Assembly: GCF_009363115.1 (NCBI RefSeq)
Contig: NZ_CP045298.1
Span: forward strand, 496,001-560,000
DNA length: 64,000 nt
DNA from: Paenibacillus brasilensis
GTDB lineage: Bacteria; Bacillota; Bacilli; Paenibacillales; Paenibacillaceae
Direction: 5' to 3'
A program made the translations under genes and the position numbers. Within the stretch, counting starts at the first letter, position 1. Every line of letters begins with the position of its first letter. Positions 34,714-45,029 of the stretch are shown one piece after another. The notes under the pieces were generated by a model, which worked only from the letters and a program-made list of their open reading frames with translations, did no database searches and was not told where the DNA came from.

Positions 34714-37677
34714 GTGGTTGATAATACAATCAAAATTACATTAAACGGACAGGAACTGAAAGCGAAAAACAGTGCAACAATTCTTGAAATCATTAACGAA
34801 AACGACATTGCCCATCCCCAACTGTGTTATGTTCCCGAAGTTGATCCGATCCGCACCTGTGACACCTGTATCGTCGAAGTGGACGGAAAGCTTATGCGTT
34901 CCTGCTCGACACTGGCTTCGGATGGAATGAATATTCATTTACATTCAGATCGCGCGAAAGCGGCTCAAACAGAGGCCATGGATCGGTTGCTGGAAAATCA
35001 TCTCCTCTACTGCACGGTGTGCGATAACAACAACGGCAATTGTACTTTGCATAATACAGCAGAGCTTATGGAAATTGAACATCAAAAATATCCGTATCAA
35101 CCGAAAGTCGACCCGACAGAAGTAGATATGTCTCATCCTTTCTACCGTTATGACCCCAATCAATGTATTGCATGCGGCCAATGCGTAGAGGTATGCCAAA
35201 ACCTTCAGGTCAATGAAACACTGTCTCTGGACTGGGAAGCTGAGCGCCCCCGTGTCAAATGGGATGACGGAGTCGCAATTAACGATTCCTCCTGCGTCAG
35301 CTGTGGCCAGTGTGTAACGGTCTGCCCATGCAATGCCTTGATGGAGAAATCCATGCTGGGAGAAGCAGGGTTCATGAGTGGCATAAATAAGGATTTATTA
35401 AATCCGATGGTGGATTTAATCAAGGAAGTAGAACCGGGCTATAGCGGTATTTTTGCCATTTCCGAAGCAGAAGCAGCCATGCGTGAAACCCGTACGAAAA
35501 AAACGAAAACCGTCTGCACATTTTGCGGCGTAGGCTGCAGCTTTAAGGTATGGACCAAGGGTCGCAAAATTTTAAAGGTACAGCCTACCTCAAAAGGACC
35601 TGTCAACGGCATCTCGACGTGCGTCAAGGGAAAATTCGGCTGGGATTTTGTGAACAGCGATCAGCGTTTGACCACGCCTTTAATTCGGGAAGGCGACGAA
35701 TTTGTGGAAGCCACCTGGGAAGAAGCACTGAGTCTGATGGCCAGCAAAATGGGAGCTATCAAGGAATCCTACGGCGGCAAGGCTATCGGCTTTATTTCCT
35801 CGTCCAAATTTACCAATGAAGAAAACTATCTGATGCAAAAATTGGCACGTCAGGTCTTCCAAACAAATAATGTCGATAACTGCTCACGATATTGCCAATC
35901 TCCTGCGTCATGGGGGCTGCAATATACCGGAGGCATCGGCGGAGACAGCGGTACCATTAAAGACATTGCTCAAGCAGGCTTGGTCATGCTGGTCGGTTGT
36001 GCGCCTGGAGAAGGACATCCGGTGCTGGCTACCCGCATCAAACGTGCACATAAGCTGCACGGTCAAAAGCTGATTTCGGTGGATCTGCGCAAGCACGAAA
36101 TGGCGGAGCGCGCAGATCTGTTCATTCGCCCAAAGCAAGGCACGGATTATGTATGGTTATCTGCTGTAGCCAAATACATCATCGACCAAAACTGGCATGA
36201 TGCTAAATTTATCGAAGAGCATGTCAACTTCTATCCTGAATATTTAAAATTACTGGAGAACTTCTCACTGGAATTTGCCGAACAGGAAACAGGCATTTCC
36301 AAAGAAACGCTGATTCAAGTGGCAACCATGATTCATGAAGCCGACGGCACTGCCATTTGCTGGGGTATGGGCGTAACTCAAAATATCGCAGGCTCTTACA
36401 CTTCGATTGCGATTGCCAACCTGCTGCTGGTGACTGGCAACTTTATGCGTCCGGGTGCAGGCGCTTATCCACTTCGCGGACATAACAATGTTCAGGGTGC
36501 TGCTGACATGGGCACCATGCCGGACATTTTCCCAGGATATCAGCCGGTGACAAACGATGCCATTCGTGCCAAGTTCGAAGCGGCCTACGGCGTACAAATT
36601 CCGAATGAACGCGGACTGGACAATATTCAAATGCTGGAGGCCATTGAAACTGGTGAGCTCAAGGCGATGTATATCGCTGGAGAAGAGATGGCATGGGTGG
36701 ATGCGGACTCCAACCACACCCAGGACATGCTGGCGAATCTGGATTTTCTGGTTGTACAGGATGTATTCCTGAGCAAGACAGCTGAATTCGCTGATGTCAT
36801 TTTGCCAGCCGTACCTTCACTGGAAAAAGACGGAACCTTCACCAATACCGAACGTCGTGTACAGCGATTGTACGAGGCGCTTCGCCCTGTAGGAGACAGC
36901 AAACCGGATTGGTGGATTTTCAGCCAATTTGCCAAGCATATGGGCTTTGATTGGGATTATAGCCATCCGAGTGAAATTTTTGCGGAAATGGCGTCGCTGA
37001 CCCCATTCTTCTCCCAATGTAATTATGATGTATTGGAAGGCTGGAACAGCTTCCACTGGGGATCACCAGATGGCGGCAATACACCGCTGCTGCATACCAA
37101 TGGATTTAATTTTCCGGATAAAAAAGCGCGTTTGGGGCTTTTCGAATATGTACCCCCGAAACAGTACCCGACTGAATACGATCTGACCTTAAATAACGGT
37201 CGACTGCTTGAGCAATTCCATGAAGGAAATATGACAACCAAATCAGCAGGTATCCAGCTCAAGCTACCCAAAGTATTCGTGGAGGTGTCACCCGAATTGG
37301 CTGAGGAGCGCGGAGTCAAGAACGGATCGCTCGTTCGATTGGAATCGCCATATGGCGCGGTCAAGCTGCGTGTTCTGGTCACGGATCGGGTACAGGGAAC
37401 TGAAATTTATGTACCTATGCACTCCACCAGTCATGATGGAGCTGTAAATCTGCTAACCGGCGGAGCATTCGACGTGATTACCCGCACACCTGCCTATAAA
37501 CAAGCCAAGGTTCGGATGGAAATTTTGGAGGCAGACGGTCAAAATCCGCTACCGCGTATCAATCCACGTTACAAAAAACGGCATCCGCAAGATGGGGTTG
37601 AAGTGGACCGTAAGTGGAATCGTCCCGGTTACGTCGATTTGGTGGATCAAAAAGAAGGAGGTCGGAGCCATGGCTAA
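34714..37677 (+). CDS. Formate dehydrogenase-like molybdoenzyme, alpha subunit (YjgC/YrhE type)
   Basis: 987 residues starting at GTG 34714 (AAAGGAG upstream). An N-terminal [2Fe-2S] ferredoxin domain (CYVPEVDPIRTCDTCIVEV … RSCS) leads to a His/Cys cluster segment (CTVCDNNNGNCTLH). Two [4Fe-4S] motifs follow (CIACGQCVEVCQ; CVSCGQCVTVCPCNA), and then the molybdopterin domain with its own cluster (CTFCGVGCSFKVW … STCVKGKFGWDF). The metal-ligand site is SRYCQSPAS, where Gln follows the Cys as in Bacillus YjgC/YrhE rather than the Cys/Sec-His of E. coli FdhF. The C-terminal domain covers the last 120 residues. It likely oxidises formate using cofactor made by the divergent operon; activity is not proven for this subgroup. 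Confidence 0.85.
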   Translation: MVDNTIKITLNGQELKAKNSATILEIINENDIAHPQLCYVPEVDPIRTCDTCIVEVDGKLMRSCSTLASDGMNIHLHSDRAKAAQTEAMDRLLENHLLYCTVCDNNNGNCTLHNTAELMEIEHQKYPYQPKVDPTEVDMSHPFYRYDPNQCIACGQCVEVCQNLQVNETLSLDWEAERPRVKWDDGVAINDSSCVSCGQCVTVCPCNALMEKSMLGEAGFMSGINKDLLNPMVDLIKEVEPGYSGIFAISEAEAAMRETRTKKTKTVCTFCGVGCSFKVWTKGRKILKVQPTSKGPVNGISTCVKGKFGWDFVNSDQRLTTPLIREGDEFVEATWEEALSLMASKMGAIKESYGGKAIGFISSSKFTNEENYLMQKLARQVFQTNNVDNCSRYCQSPASWGLQYTGGIGGDSGTIKDIAQAGLVMLVGCAPGEGHPVLATRIKRAHKLHGQKLISVDLRKHEMAERADLFIRPKQGTDYVWLSAVAKYIIDQNWHDAKFIEEHVNFYPEYLKLLENFSLEFAEQETGISKETLIQVATMIHEADGTAICWGMGVTQNIAGSYTSIAIANLLLVTGNFMRPGAGAYPLRGHNNVQGAADMGTMPDIFPGYQPVTNDAIRAKFEAAYGVQIPNERGLDNIQMLEAIETGELKAMYIAGEEMAWVDADSNHTQDMLANLDFLVVQDVFLSKTAEFADVILPAVPSLEKDGTFTNTERRVQRLYEALRPVGDSKPDWWIFSQFAKHMGFDWDYSHPSEIFAEMASLTPFFSQCNYDVLEGWNSFHWGSPDGGNTPLLHTNGFNFPDKKARLGLFEYVPPKQYPTEYDLTLNNGRLLEQFHEGNMTTKSAGIQLKLPKVFVEVSPELAEERGVKNGSLVRLESPYGAVKLRVLVTDRVQGTEIYVPMHSTSHDGAVNLLTGGAFDVITRTPAYKQAKVRMEILEADGQNPLPRINPRYKKRHPQDGVEVDRKWNRPGYVDLVDQKEGGRSHG

Positions 37678-38152
37678 GCCTATTTCAATTGTGAGAAAAC
37701 GTGTTTTGACAGCAGAAGAACGACAAAAGCAATCGCTGGATCAGCTTACTGCTGATTTGGCGGATAATGAAGCCGCATTGCAGAAGACGCTTGAAATTGT
37801 ACGTGAGCTGCACGACAGCGGTCTGCTTGAAGCAGCACAGTCTATGCTGAAAGCCAAAGAAAGCATCGCCAAAATCGCTGTGGGACAAGCAACACGCAAA
37901 CCTGTAACCAATATCATCAACAATCTGATGGGCACAGCCGGAATGCTGTCGGAGATAGACCCCGAGCTGATGAACAAGCTGACAAGCAGCGTGACTTCAG
38001 GCTTGAACGAAGCCGAAGAGCATCTACAGCAGAACAAAAAGACTCGGCTGCGCGATCTTATGAAGGCACTAAATGATCCGGATGTAAACCGGGCGATGGG
38101 CTTTGGCATTCATTTTCTTAAAGGAATGGGAAAAGGATTATTCAATAAATAG
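37670..38152 (+). CDS. DUF1641 protein, partner of the formate dehydrogenase
   Basis: 160 residues. The ATG at 37670 overlaps the dehydrogenase stop by 8 bases and has AAGGAGGTCGG upstream, so translation is coupled. The DUF1641 segment covers the helical middle and end (LHDSGLLEAAQSMLKAKESI; NPxx-like DPDVNRAMGFGIHFLKGMGK). In Bacilli this gene always follows the YjgC-type dehydrogenase (yjgC-yjgD in B. subtilis), so it is probably an assembly factor or subunit; its mechanism is unknown. Confidence 0.85.
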   Translation: MAKPISIVRKRVLTAEERQKQSLDQLTADLADNEAALQKTLEIVRELHDSGLLEAAQSMLKAKESIAKIAVGQATRKPVTNIINNLMGTAGMLSEIDPELMNKLTSSVTSGLNEAEEHLQQNKKTRLRDLMKALNDPDVNRAMGFGIHFLKGMGKGLFNK

Positions 38153-38233
38153 CTAATATCGCATGTAGCTGAAGCGACCAGAGAATTAATGGCTGGAGAG
38201 TTATTGACAGGGAACATCTTAGTATAAGGTATA

Positions 38234-38265
38234 AAGAGCTGGCTCCGAATACGGGGTCAGCTCTT
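38234..38265 (+). terminator. Terminator of the formate dehydrogenase operon
   Basis: AAGAGCTGGCTCCG and CGGGGTCAGCTCTT pair with two mismatches or wobbles around a 4-base loop and run into TTATTTATTTT. It stands between convergent genes. Confidence 0.8.
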
Positions 38266-38269
38266 TTAT

Positions 38270-38623
38270 TTATTTTTTGTCCACCTGCAACAGCGTCACC
38301 GTTTTCAGAGAAACAGCTTCCTTTATTTGCTCCTCGGCGATGACCTTCAGTTTAAGCAAGCTGGCAAGCTTCGCAGTATCCGGCTTGGAAAACAAGCGCC
38401 ATAGCTGTGGATCAGGCAGTGCATCATACAGCTTGGTGTGATCATATTCCTTACGATGCTGCTGCACAACCTTGACCCGGTAGCTGCCAATTTCCCAATC
38501 TGCCATTCCTTGTTGGGCGCAATGATTTGTAATGTCATTACGCAGATCACTCAGCTCGCCTTCAATTTCTTTTTGCTTCTGCTTTAACTGATAGTAGCGA
38601 CGTACCTTGTTTTCCAAATCCAT
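38270..38623 (-). CDS. Unrecognised small protein
   Basis: 117 residues from ATG 38623, chosen for the GAGGAGCG RBS; the longer frame (to 38752) overlaps the permease gene and has no RBS. The N-terminal 40 residues are a heptad-like coiled coil (VRRYYQLKQKQKEIEGELSD). A compact basic/acidic part follows (YDALPDPQLWRLFSKPDTAK, LKLKVIAEEQIKEAVSL). There is no membrane segment and no known family. It resembles host-nuclease-inhibitor-like or Mu Gam-like short proteins only in its overall coiled-coil layout. It is convergent with the formate dehydrogenase operon. Confidence 0.6.
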   Translation of the reverse strand: MDLENKVRRYYQLKQKQKEIEGELSDLRNDITNHCAQQGMADWEIGSYRVKVVQQHRKEYDHTKLYDALPDPQLWRLFSKPDTAKLASLLKLKVIAEEQIKEAVSLKTVTLLQVDKK

Positions 38624-38732
38624 CACGCTCCTCTGCTTACATATGTATGTTTGCAGGAGCGTTTTAGGACAAGTTTTGTGATGCAAGGAAATGTAGTCTA
38701 TCCGCAAAAGCATTTCCCGGGTAATGGAAACT

Positions 38733-39719
38733 TTATTTAGGTACGTTCGCACCCGGATTTACAGGCCCTGAGCCTTGGGATTCGCCCTTGCGCTTCATAT
38801 AATTAGCCCAATAAGCCGTCAGAATAGGCACCAAAATGGAAGTCACAATCACCGAAGCCGCAACTAATGCCGTTGCTGATTGCGCCACAGGCAGAAACTC
38901 AGGCTTGATGTTGGCGACAATAACCGGGTTAGCTACCGCTGCACCTGCCGTACTGGAGGCTGCAATTCCTGCTGTACCATTGCCGCCGCCGATATATTTA
39001 TCCGCCAGAATCAGTGGAATACCTGTAATAATAATGACAAAGATACCCAACAAAATACCAAGCACGCCTGTTTGGACAATGACACTCAGGTCAATGGAGC
39101 AGCCAAGTGCAACGCCGAAAAATGGAATAAGGGCCTGCGTTGCGTTACCAAAATATTTGCGAAAATCGTGATCCAGATTACCTAATGCAAATCCGACCAA
39201 AAATGGTAATACCGCGCCGACAAATGTCTGCGGCTCAAAAACAGCCAAGCCGGTACTGCCCAAAATCAGCATCGTCACCAACGGACCCGATTCCAGAGAC
39301 ATCAGCACGAATGCTCCTGCCTCTTCCTTGGAGCCATATTGCTGCATAATCGAGGCGTACAGCCCGCCGTTCGTCATATCCATGGCGGAAATTAGCGCCA
39401 GCACGGACAAACCAGCAAACAGCCCGCTTTCCACACCACCCACAGGCAGCAGTCTGGACGCAATGATCGCCACCATTTTAGTCAATACGAGCGTGCCTGA
39501 TTTACGCAATACCGTACCCGTTGCCCGCACATCAATGGAAGCACCCATACAAAAAAACCACACGGCCAAAATCGGTACTGTCCCCGTCATCACCCCCTTG
39601 GTAAAAGATCCAAAGTAGTCTCCTGCCCATGGAGTGAACGTATGAAATAGTGCGCCGATAAACAGCGACACCAGCATTATGCCCCCTGGAATTTTATTAA
39701 TATTTTGTTTAATTTTCAT
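38733..39719 (-). CDS. kdgT: 2-keto-3-deoxygluconate permease (KdgT family)
   Basis: 328 residues and about ten membrane helices. [40 protein letters not shown] and [21 protein letters not shown] sequence are characteristic of KdgT proton symporters for 2-keto-3-deoxygluconate, a pectin breakdown product. I prefer ATG 39719 (AAAGGG upstream) over a TTG 30 bases earlier. The gene follows an orphan tricarboxylate-type binding protein and a broken AraC regulator on the same strand, with a 48-base gap. The polar tail is [12 protein letters not shown]. Confidence 0.85.
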   Translation of the reverse strand: MKIKQNINKIPGGIMLVSLFIGALFHTFTPWAGDYFGSFTKGVMTGTVPILAVWFFCMGASIDVRATGTVLRKSGTLVLTKMVAIIASRLLPVGGVESGLFAGLSVLALISAMDMTNGGLYASIMQQYGSKEEAGAFVLMSLESGPLVTMLILGSTGLAVFEPQTFVGAVLPFLVGFALGNLDHDFRKYFGNATQALIPFFGVALGCSIDLSVIVQTGVLGILLGIFVIIITGIPLILADKYIGGGNGTAGIAASSTAGAAVANPVIVANIKPEFLPVAQSATALVAASVIVTSILVPILTAYWANYMKRKGESQGSGPVNPGANVPK

Positions 39720-39767
39720 AACTTCGTTCAGCCCTTTCGTTTTTGCCAATGCAAAAACAAGACCGGT

Positions 39768-40778
39768 TTACTTGCGGCTCAAGCCGAGATCGGGAATCAG
39801 TTTTGCGAAGGTATCATGGCTCTCCTTCAGCTGCCGTGCGAATGCCTCTGCATCCTTGACATGCAATCCTAATCCATGCTTACGCATTTCCTCCCTGAAC
39901 TCCTCGTCCTTCGTGCCCTTGATCAGTGCATCTGCTAGCGTTCCGGCAATTTCATCCGGTGTATCCTTGGGTACAGCCAGCCCCCTCCAAGTGCCAATAA
40001 AATGTACACGCAGCCCAGTGGCCTGCTGTAGGGTCGGCACATTTGGAAACGCTTCCGAAATGGTGTCTGCCTGGATCGCCAGTATGCGAAGCTTCCCTTG
40101 GTCCACATATGTTTTCACTTCTGCGGGACTAACGGGTACAGCATCCACGAAGCCGCTCATCAAAGCAGAAACAGCTGGACCCGCTCCTTCATAAGGGATG
40201 TGAGTGAAGCGGACTTCGCTTTTCTGCTCCAGCATGGCGGCAGCGAGGTGCCAGATGCTCCCTGTGCCTGCATTGCCCATTTTCAGCTTACCGGGATGGG
40301 CCCCTGCATCCTCCAGAAATGCCTCCGCTGTCTTCCATGGCGCATCCGCCCTGACCGTAATAGCAGAAGGGTCCATATTGGTTTGAAGCAGCGGCTTAAA
40401 GCGCTCATAGGTGAGCGGCAGCAGCCCCAAATGGGGTAACGTCGTCAGCTCAGCAACCAGATACGTTACGGTGTAGCCATCCGCCTGCGCCTCGGCCCCC
40501 TCCATCAGCCCAGCGGAGCCGCCGCCGCCTGTCCGGTTAACGACAATGATCGGCTGACCGAGATGCTTTTCAGCGGCCTTTGCAAGCGCTCTAGCAGTAA
40601 TATCTGTACCGCCCCCCGCCGCATAAGGAACAACAAGCGTAATGGGCTTCGCAGGAAATGTACTGCTGTGATCCAGCAGGGTACGGTGATCCACATATTC
40701 ACTGATACTCAAGGCAGAAAGCATAGCTACTCCTGCCGCAACCAACACATATTTTTGCAATGACTTTTTCCTCATTAC
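39768..40778 (-). CDS. TctC/Bug-family substrate-binding protein
   Basis: 336 residues from ATG 40778 (GAGGGCACG upstream). An N-terminal hydrophobic segment (YVLVAAGVAMLSALSI) without a lipobox suggests an uncleaved anchor or ordinary export signal. The mature part has KPITLVVPYAAGGGTDITAR and VVNRTGGGGSAGL, the two anion-binding loops of Bug/TctC proteins, and later FIGTWRGLAVPKDTPDEI. Such proteins usually feed TctAB carriers with carboxylates, but no tctA or tctB is here; the neighbour is a KdgT-type permease. Confidence 0.85.
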   Translation of the reverse strand, partial: VMRKKSLQKYVLVAAGVAMLSALSISEYVDHRTLLDHSSTFPAKPITLVVPYAAGGGTDITARALAKAAEKHLGQPIIVVNRTGGGGSAGLMEGAEAQADGYTVTYLVAELTTLPHLGLLPLTYERFKPLLQTNMDPSAITVRADAPWKTAEAFLEDAGAHPGKLKMGNAGTGSIWHLAAAMLEQKSEVRFTHIPYEGAGPAVSALMSGFVDAVPVSPAEVKTYVDQGKLRILAIQADTISEAFPNVPTLQQATGLRVHFIGTWRGLAVPKDTPDEIAGTLADALIKGTKDEEFREEMRKHGLGLHVKDAEAFARQLKESHDTFAKLIPDLGLSRK

Positions 40779-40903
40779 GTGCCCTCTTTTCCAAAAAATA
40801 GACCGGGCCCAACATAGACCCGCTTTCACCCCCCAACGTTTTCGGCATGTTTTTCGCTTACATAAAGCCAATGTACCGCAACGTGGAGGGCCACAGCTAT
40901 CGC

Positions 40904-43159
40904 TTAATCTTCGTATTTATCTTCTAAAACACCAGCATATTGACCTTTTGGTCGATCTGCATATTCATTGGAACATTTGCTGATTTCCCGAAATTTTCCC
41001 GGGGTCACCTGTTTATGCTTGCAGAATACACGAATAAAGCTGTTCTCATTCCGATACCCGACCTGATCTGCAATTTCACTAATTTTCAGCTGGGTTTCGC
41101 ACAGTAATGTACATGCTTTTTTCATACGTAGTCCAGTCAAATAGTCGTAAACGGTGCTCCCCGTCTCTTCCTTGAACATGCTGCTTACCGAAGACACGCT
41201 CATGCGAACGTGATCCGCAATCTCCTGAAGCCCTATGTTTACATGCAGGTGATGCTACATATAATCAATCATCTCTTGCACACGTACAAAATCCTTGGAT
41301 CGTCTGCGACCATTCCATTTTTCTTCCATATCCGTCAGAATGTTGACCAGCAATGCCTCAATGTCTTGAAGATCCTGCGTCAGAATCTGATTCCAATGGT
41401 AATCGGCAAGCTTGTCCGGCGGTGTCACACTTTGGGCCGCACACCATTTTAGTAAATCTTCCAGCAATTCATGGACAGACAGGTAAACTTGGACTGGGTC
41501 TATCCTGTGAAGACGAAGTTCTTCTACCCATTGGCCCATCAACTTGGCACTTGCACCCGGTGCCTGTGACTCCAGAGCACGAATCATTTCAATACGCCGA
41601 TCGTCCAGCATCGTTGAATCCTGAGCCTGCTTCTTGGGCAGCACATCCGCTGTGTTATCCTTTTCTACGCATATGTTGCAATCCATATTTGGATATGAAC
41701 GTCCATATCCCTCATACAAACGCAAGTTAAGGGCCTCTTTTCCTTTTATAAAGGACTCCCGCGCCTCTTGAATGTTTCTGACTACATGACCAACTCCTAT
41801 AGAAATTGTCAAAGGAAGATGCTCACCGACAACCTGAATTAGCCTAGCTACACTTTTGTAAAGCACAATGCCCTCTTGGACAGCAGCCTCCGTACCAGCT
41901 TCGTATGCCCTCTCGCTGAATTGTAGCAGCACAACAAAGCCACTCTCCTCATCCGGGGCGCTTACCGCTTTCCAGTAAGGCTCCAGCGTCTCCAGCAAGA
42001 TATTGTTCAGCGCATACTTAAGCAGCATTTTATCCTCTTCTGGAAAACTTGCGGCCCACGTGGAATAGCGGTCGATCGACACGACCATGACAACCAAGAA
42101 ATTGCCGTCCCAATCGGAAAAATACTGATCCCATTTCATACGTATTTCCTGTATACCCATTCTTCGCTGGAGAACATCTTCAATATATTTGGAACGCAGC
42201 TCTGGCAGGCTTCGCTCTACCACCAGTGATTTGCGGTGGAACTCTACAACCAGCTTGCTAATCACAGGTTCCAGGTCGTACAACCCTCCTTGGCGCGTTC
42301 CTTTATGGCCCGAATTTAGCAGGCTATTAATCTTTTTCATGAGGCGAAAAGCCGTATAATTGTAATAATAGACCGCTGAGCACCCAGCCAGTATAGAGAT
42401 AAAGGCCAGCCACAGCATCATATTGCGAGCCAGCTTTACATTTTTTAGCAGCTTGTCCATAGGAACGAGTGATACCAAGCGCCAGCCCGTTACATCAGAA
42501 AAGGTCTGGTTCGCCATATATTCCATGCTCCCTATCTCTACATAAGCATATGGACTCACATCCAGTTCTTTCAAAACCCTCTCCATTTCCTTTAAGGGTA
42601 CAGACGATCTCAGCTTGGGATAGATCAGTTCCCCTTCCAGGTCATACACGTATTGCGAGTTCGATAAATGAATATAAAGTTTAGAGAAAAAACGGTCGTA
42701 ATCCAGATTGATCAGTACCGCACCGATCACCTGTCCATCCTCTACTATGGGCCTGGCGAGCGAAAGCAGCTCTACGGTTCCATGCTGGGGGTCGGTGCCA
42801 TACCACCTCCGCTTAATCAGCAACGGTTTTCTGTGAATGTCCTGAATCCAGGGGACCCAAGTGGTATCTGGTGCCTGTTTCCAATCAGGCAAGAAGCCGT
42901 AACTGCTGGATACGAGAGCATGATTCTCCAATGAGATCACCTCAACTGAATCAATCTCTTCGTGTGAAGAAAGGGCTTTCAAGTATTTGCGAAGCCGTTT
43001 GATAATGGAGGCATGATTGGATAACGATTTTCCATCTGCCTGGACACGAGCGAAAGCCTCCACATCAGGATGATAAGCCGCATCAAGTGCCATGTTACCC
43101 GTAACTTCATCCTTCTGGGCTTCCTTCTTGTCTTGCTCAGGATATAGATGTAATAACAA
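40904..43159 (-). pseudogene. AraC-family membrane sensor-regulator broken by an in-frame TAG
   Basis: From TTG/ATG near 43159 the frame covers an extracellular sensing region (LSLARPIVEDGQVIGAVLIN), one membrane helix (MMLWLAFISILAGCSAVYYY) and a GGDEF-like/central region. It reaches EMIDYM, then TAG (41257-41255). Translation resumes in the same frame with HHLHVNIGLQEIADHVRMSV and a full AraC helix-turn-helix pair (SEIADQVGYRNENSFIRVF) to 40904. The single stop separates sensor from DNA-binding domain. The first membrane helix expected at the N-terminus is also missing, and an upstream TAG closes that frame. It would have controlled the adjacent kdgT-type genes. Confidence 0.75.
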
Positions 43160-43248
43160 GCTCTAATTAAATCTATTTGACACCAGATAGGGAATTCCCT
43201 GCTTCTGTAAAATGGAACTTCAGAGAAGCCACTCCTTAAAATCAAAAA

Positions 43249-43286
43249 AAGAAGAAGTCCTCCTTGGCAAGGGTAGACTTCTTCTT
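43249..43286 (-). terminator. Terminator of the BMP-chemoreceptor operon
   Basis: An 11-base perfect stem (AAGAAGAAGTC 43249-43259, GACTTCTTCTT 43276-43286), followed on the minus strand by seven T, 53 bases after the chemoreceptor stop. Confidence 0.8.
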
Positions 43287-43338
43287 ATCAACTGCCTATA
43301 TTCATTGTTTAACAAAAACTTAGACAATCCCCCACTGA

Positions 43339-45003
43339 TCAGCTCGTCTTCTCCACCTGGAAACGATCCAGCTCGCGCTGCATCTCCTCACGAATCTGAC
43401 GAAGCTCTTTCACCTTCTCAGCCGACTCCTCAAAGGAGCGCTTCTGTTCCACCGTGGATGCCGTAATTTCTTCACTTCCTGCGGCAGACTGCTGAGTGAT
43501 AGCACTCATATTTTCAATAGCTTGCTGTACCTGTACGCTTAGTTCTCGCGAAACATTCATATCTGTCGATAGCTTTCTGACTTGGCCAGCAATTTGCTGC
43601 ACTTTGCCGCTAATCTCTGTGAATGATTCTCCGGTAGAGGAGGCTGCCTTCTCCTGCTCACGGAACAGCTCCTGACTTTGCGCCACAGAAGTCTTCACCT
43701 TATTCATGGCCTGCATAATACGCTCAACAGCGGTATAAATTTGCTTGACAGCGGACTCCGATTGGTTTGCCAGCTTTTTCACCTCATTGGCTACGACGGC
43801 AAAGCCTCTTCCCGCTTCACCTGCACGCGCGGCCTCAATGGAAGCATTCAAGGACAGCAGCGACGTCTGGCTGGCAATTTCAGATACGTAGCCGGTCATG
43901 GTTGTAATCTCGGCTGCATTGGCCTCCAACTCCTTGACCGTTTGTTCCACCTCAGCCATCGCTGAACGATTTTCCACAACGATGCGCAGTTGATCGTTCA
44001 TGACCTGCGTACCCTGCTCAATGGCACGCAACGCATCTTCACTATACGTAGTCGACTGCGTCGTCTCCAGCAGATTGACCTCGAATTTCTGCTGCATCTC
44101 GTCCACAACGCCAACCGTCGTCGACAGATCCTCGGCAATTTTCTGGCTGCCTATCGCCATCTCCTCTGTTGACGTGCTGACTTGGGTCACAATTTCCTTC
44201 ATCGCTTCATTATGCTGGTCAATATCCCGAGCCATTAGATCGACACGATTACCCGCCTGGTCAATGGAAAGGACGATGTTACGCAAGTTGCCGATCATGA
44301 TCCGGAACGATTCGTTCAGCTCATCCAGTTCATCGTGTCCCTTCGTTTGAGCGAGCTGCACGGTCAGATTCCCCTCGGCAATTTGCTTCGCAGCATCCGT
44401 TAACCTGCGGGTTCTAAGAGCAAGCTGCTTGGAGGTATATGTATTATATAGCCCGACCGCCACCATAAGAAGAACTGCACCTGCCAAGGCTAATTGCCAG
44501 GTAAAACGTATGCTCTTGGTCAAGTCCTCTGTATATTCGTCATATCGTGCCTTAGTCAGCAGGTCCAGCATAAATACATCGTTTTGAATCCCTTGTACAC
44601 GCATGGCCTCCCGCTTGGACTCTGGGCTGTTTTGAGTACTCATTGCTTTTTCCGTTGCTGCCTTCAGCTCGCTGAATTTGGTTTTAATCGTATTCAAACG
44701 CTTTTGCTGCGCTTCGGTCTGCATCATGTCCTGTGAAAGCACCGCAATCGTTTTTTCAGACTGAGTCAGCTGGTTTAGCACGTCGGCTTTATTACTTTCA
44801 GACATGGTTGAAGAATAATTTTGTAAAGCCTGCCCCGACTGAATCAAATAAGCATTAAGCTGCTGTACATTCAACATAGCCGGAACAAGATTACTACTTT
44901 GTGAGTTAATACGGATTAATTCGAAAATAATATATGCCACTAAAGCTAGGCAAGCAATCAGAGAAACCATCGCGTTCAACACCAGTTTACCTTGCAGTTT
45001 CAT
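43339..45003 (-). CDS. Methyl-accepting chemotaxis protein
   Basis: 554 residues. ATG 45003 has GGAGG at 10 bases; the ATG six bases earlier is too close to it. TM1 ([20 protein letters not shown]), a roughly 130-residue helical ligand domain (four-helix-bundle type), TM2 ([20 protein letters not shown]) and a HAMP domain precede the signalling domain. Its conserved hairpin tip [20 protein letters not shown] then [15 protein letters not shown] binds CheA/CheW. It lies 26 bases after a BMP-type binding lipoprotein in the same operon, so it may sense that protein's ligand. Confidence 0.92.
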   Translation of the reverse strand: MKLQGKLVLNAMVSLIACLALVAYIIFELIRINSQSSNLVPAMLNVQQLNAYLIQSGQALQNYSSTMSESNKADVLNQLTQSEKTIAVLSQDMMQTEAQQKRLNTIKTKFSELKAATEKAMSTQNSPESKREAMRVQGIQNDVFMLDLLTKARYDEYTEDLTKSIRFTWQLALAGAVLLMVAVGLYNTYTSKQLALRTRRLTDAAKQIAEGNLTVQLAQTKGHDELDELNESFRIMIGNLRNIVLSIDQAGNRVDLMARDIDQHNEAMKEIVTQVSTSTEEMAIGSQKIAEDLSTTVGVVDEMQQKFEVNLLETTQSTTYSEDALRAIEQGTQVMNDQLRIVVENRSAMAEVEQTVKELEANAAEITTMTGYVSEIASQTSLLSLNASIEAARAGEAGRGFAVVANEVKKLANQSESAVKQIYTAVERIMQAMNKVKTSVAQSQELFREQEKAASSTGESFTEISGKVQQIAGQVRKLSTDMNVSRELSVQVQQAIENMSAITQQSAAGSEEITASTVEQKRSFEESAEKVKELRQIREEMQRELDRFQVEKTS

Positions 45004-45029
45004 CAGCATTCATCCTCCGTTTGCAAAAA

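Noticed and set aside
41353..44350. Long plus-strand open frames opposite the AraC and chemoreceptor genes
   Set aside because: They are antisense shadows with no RBS, no family pattern and skewed composition.
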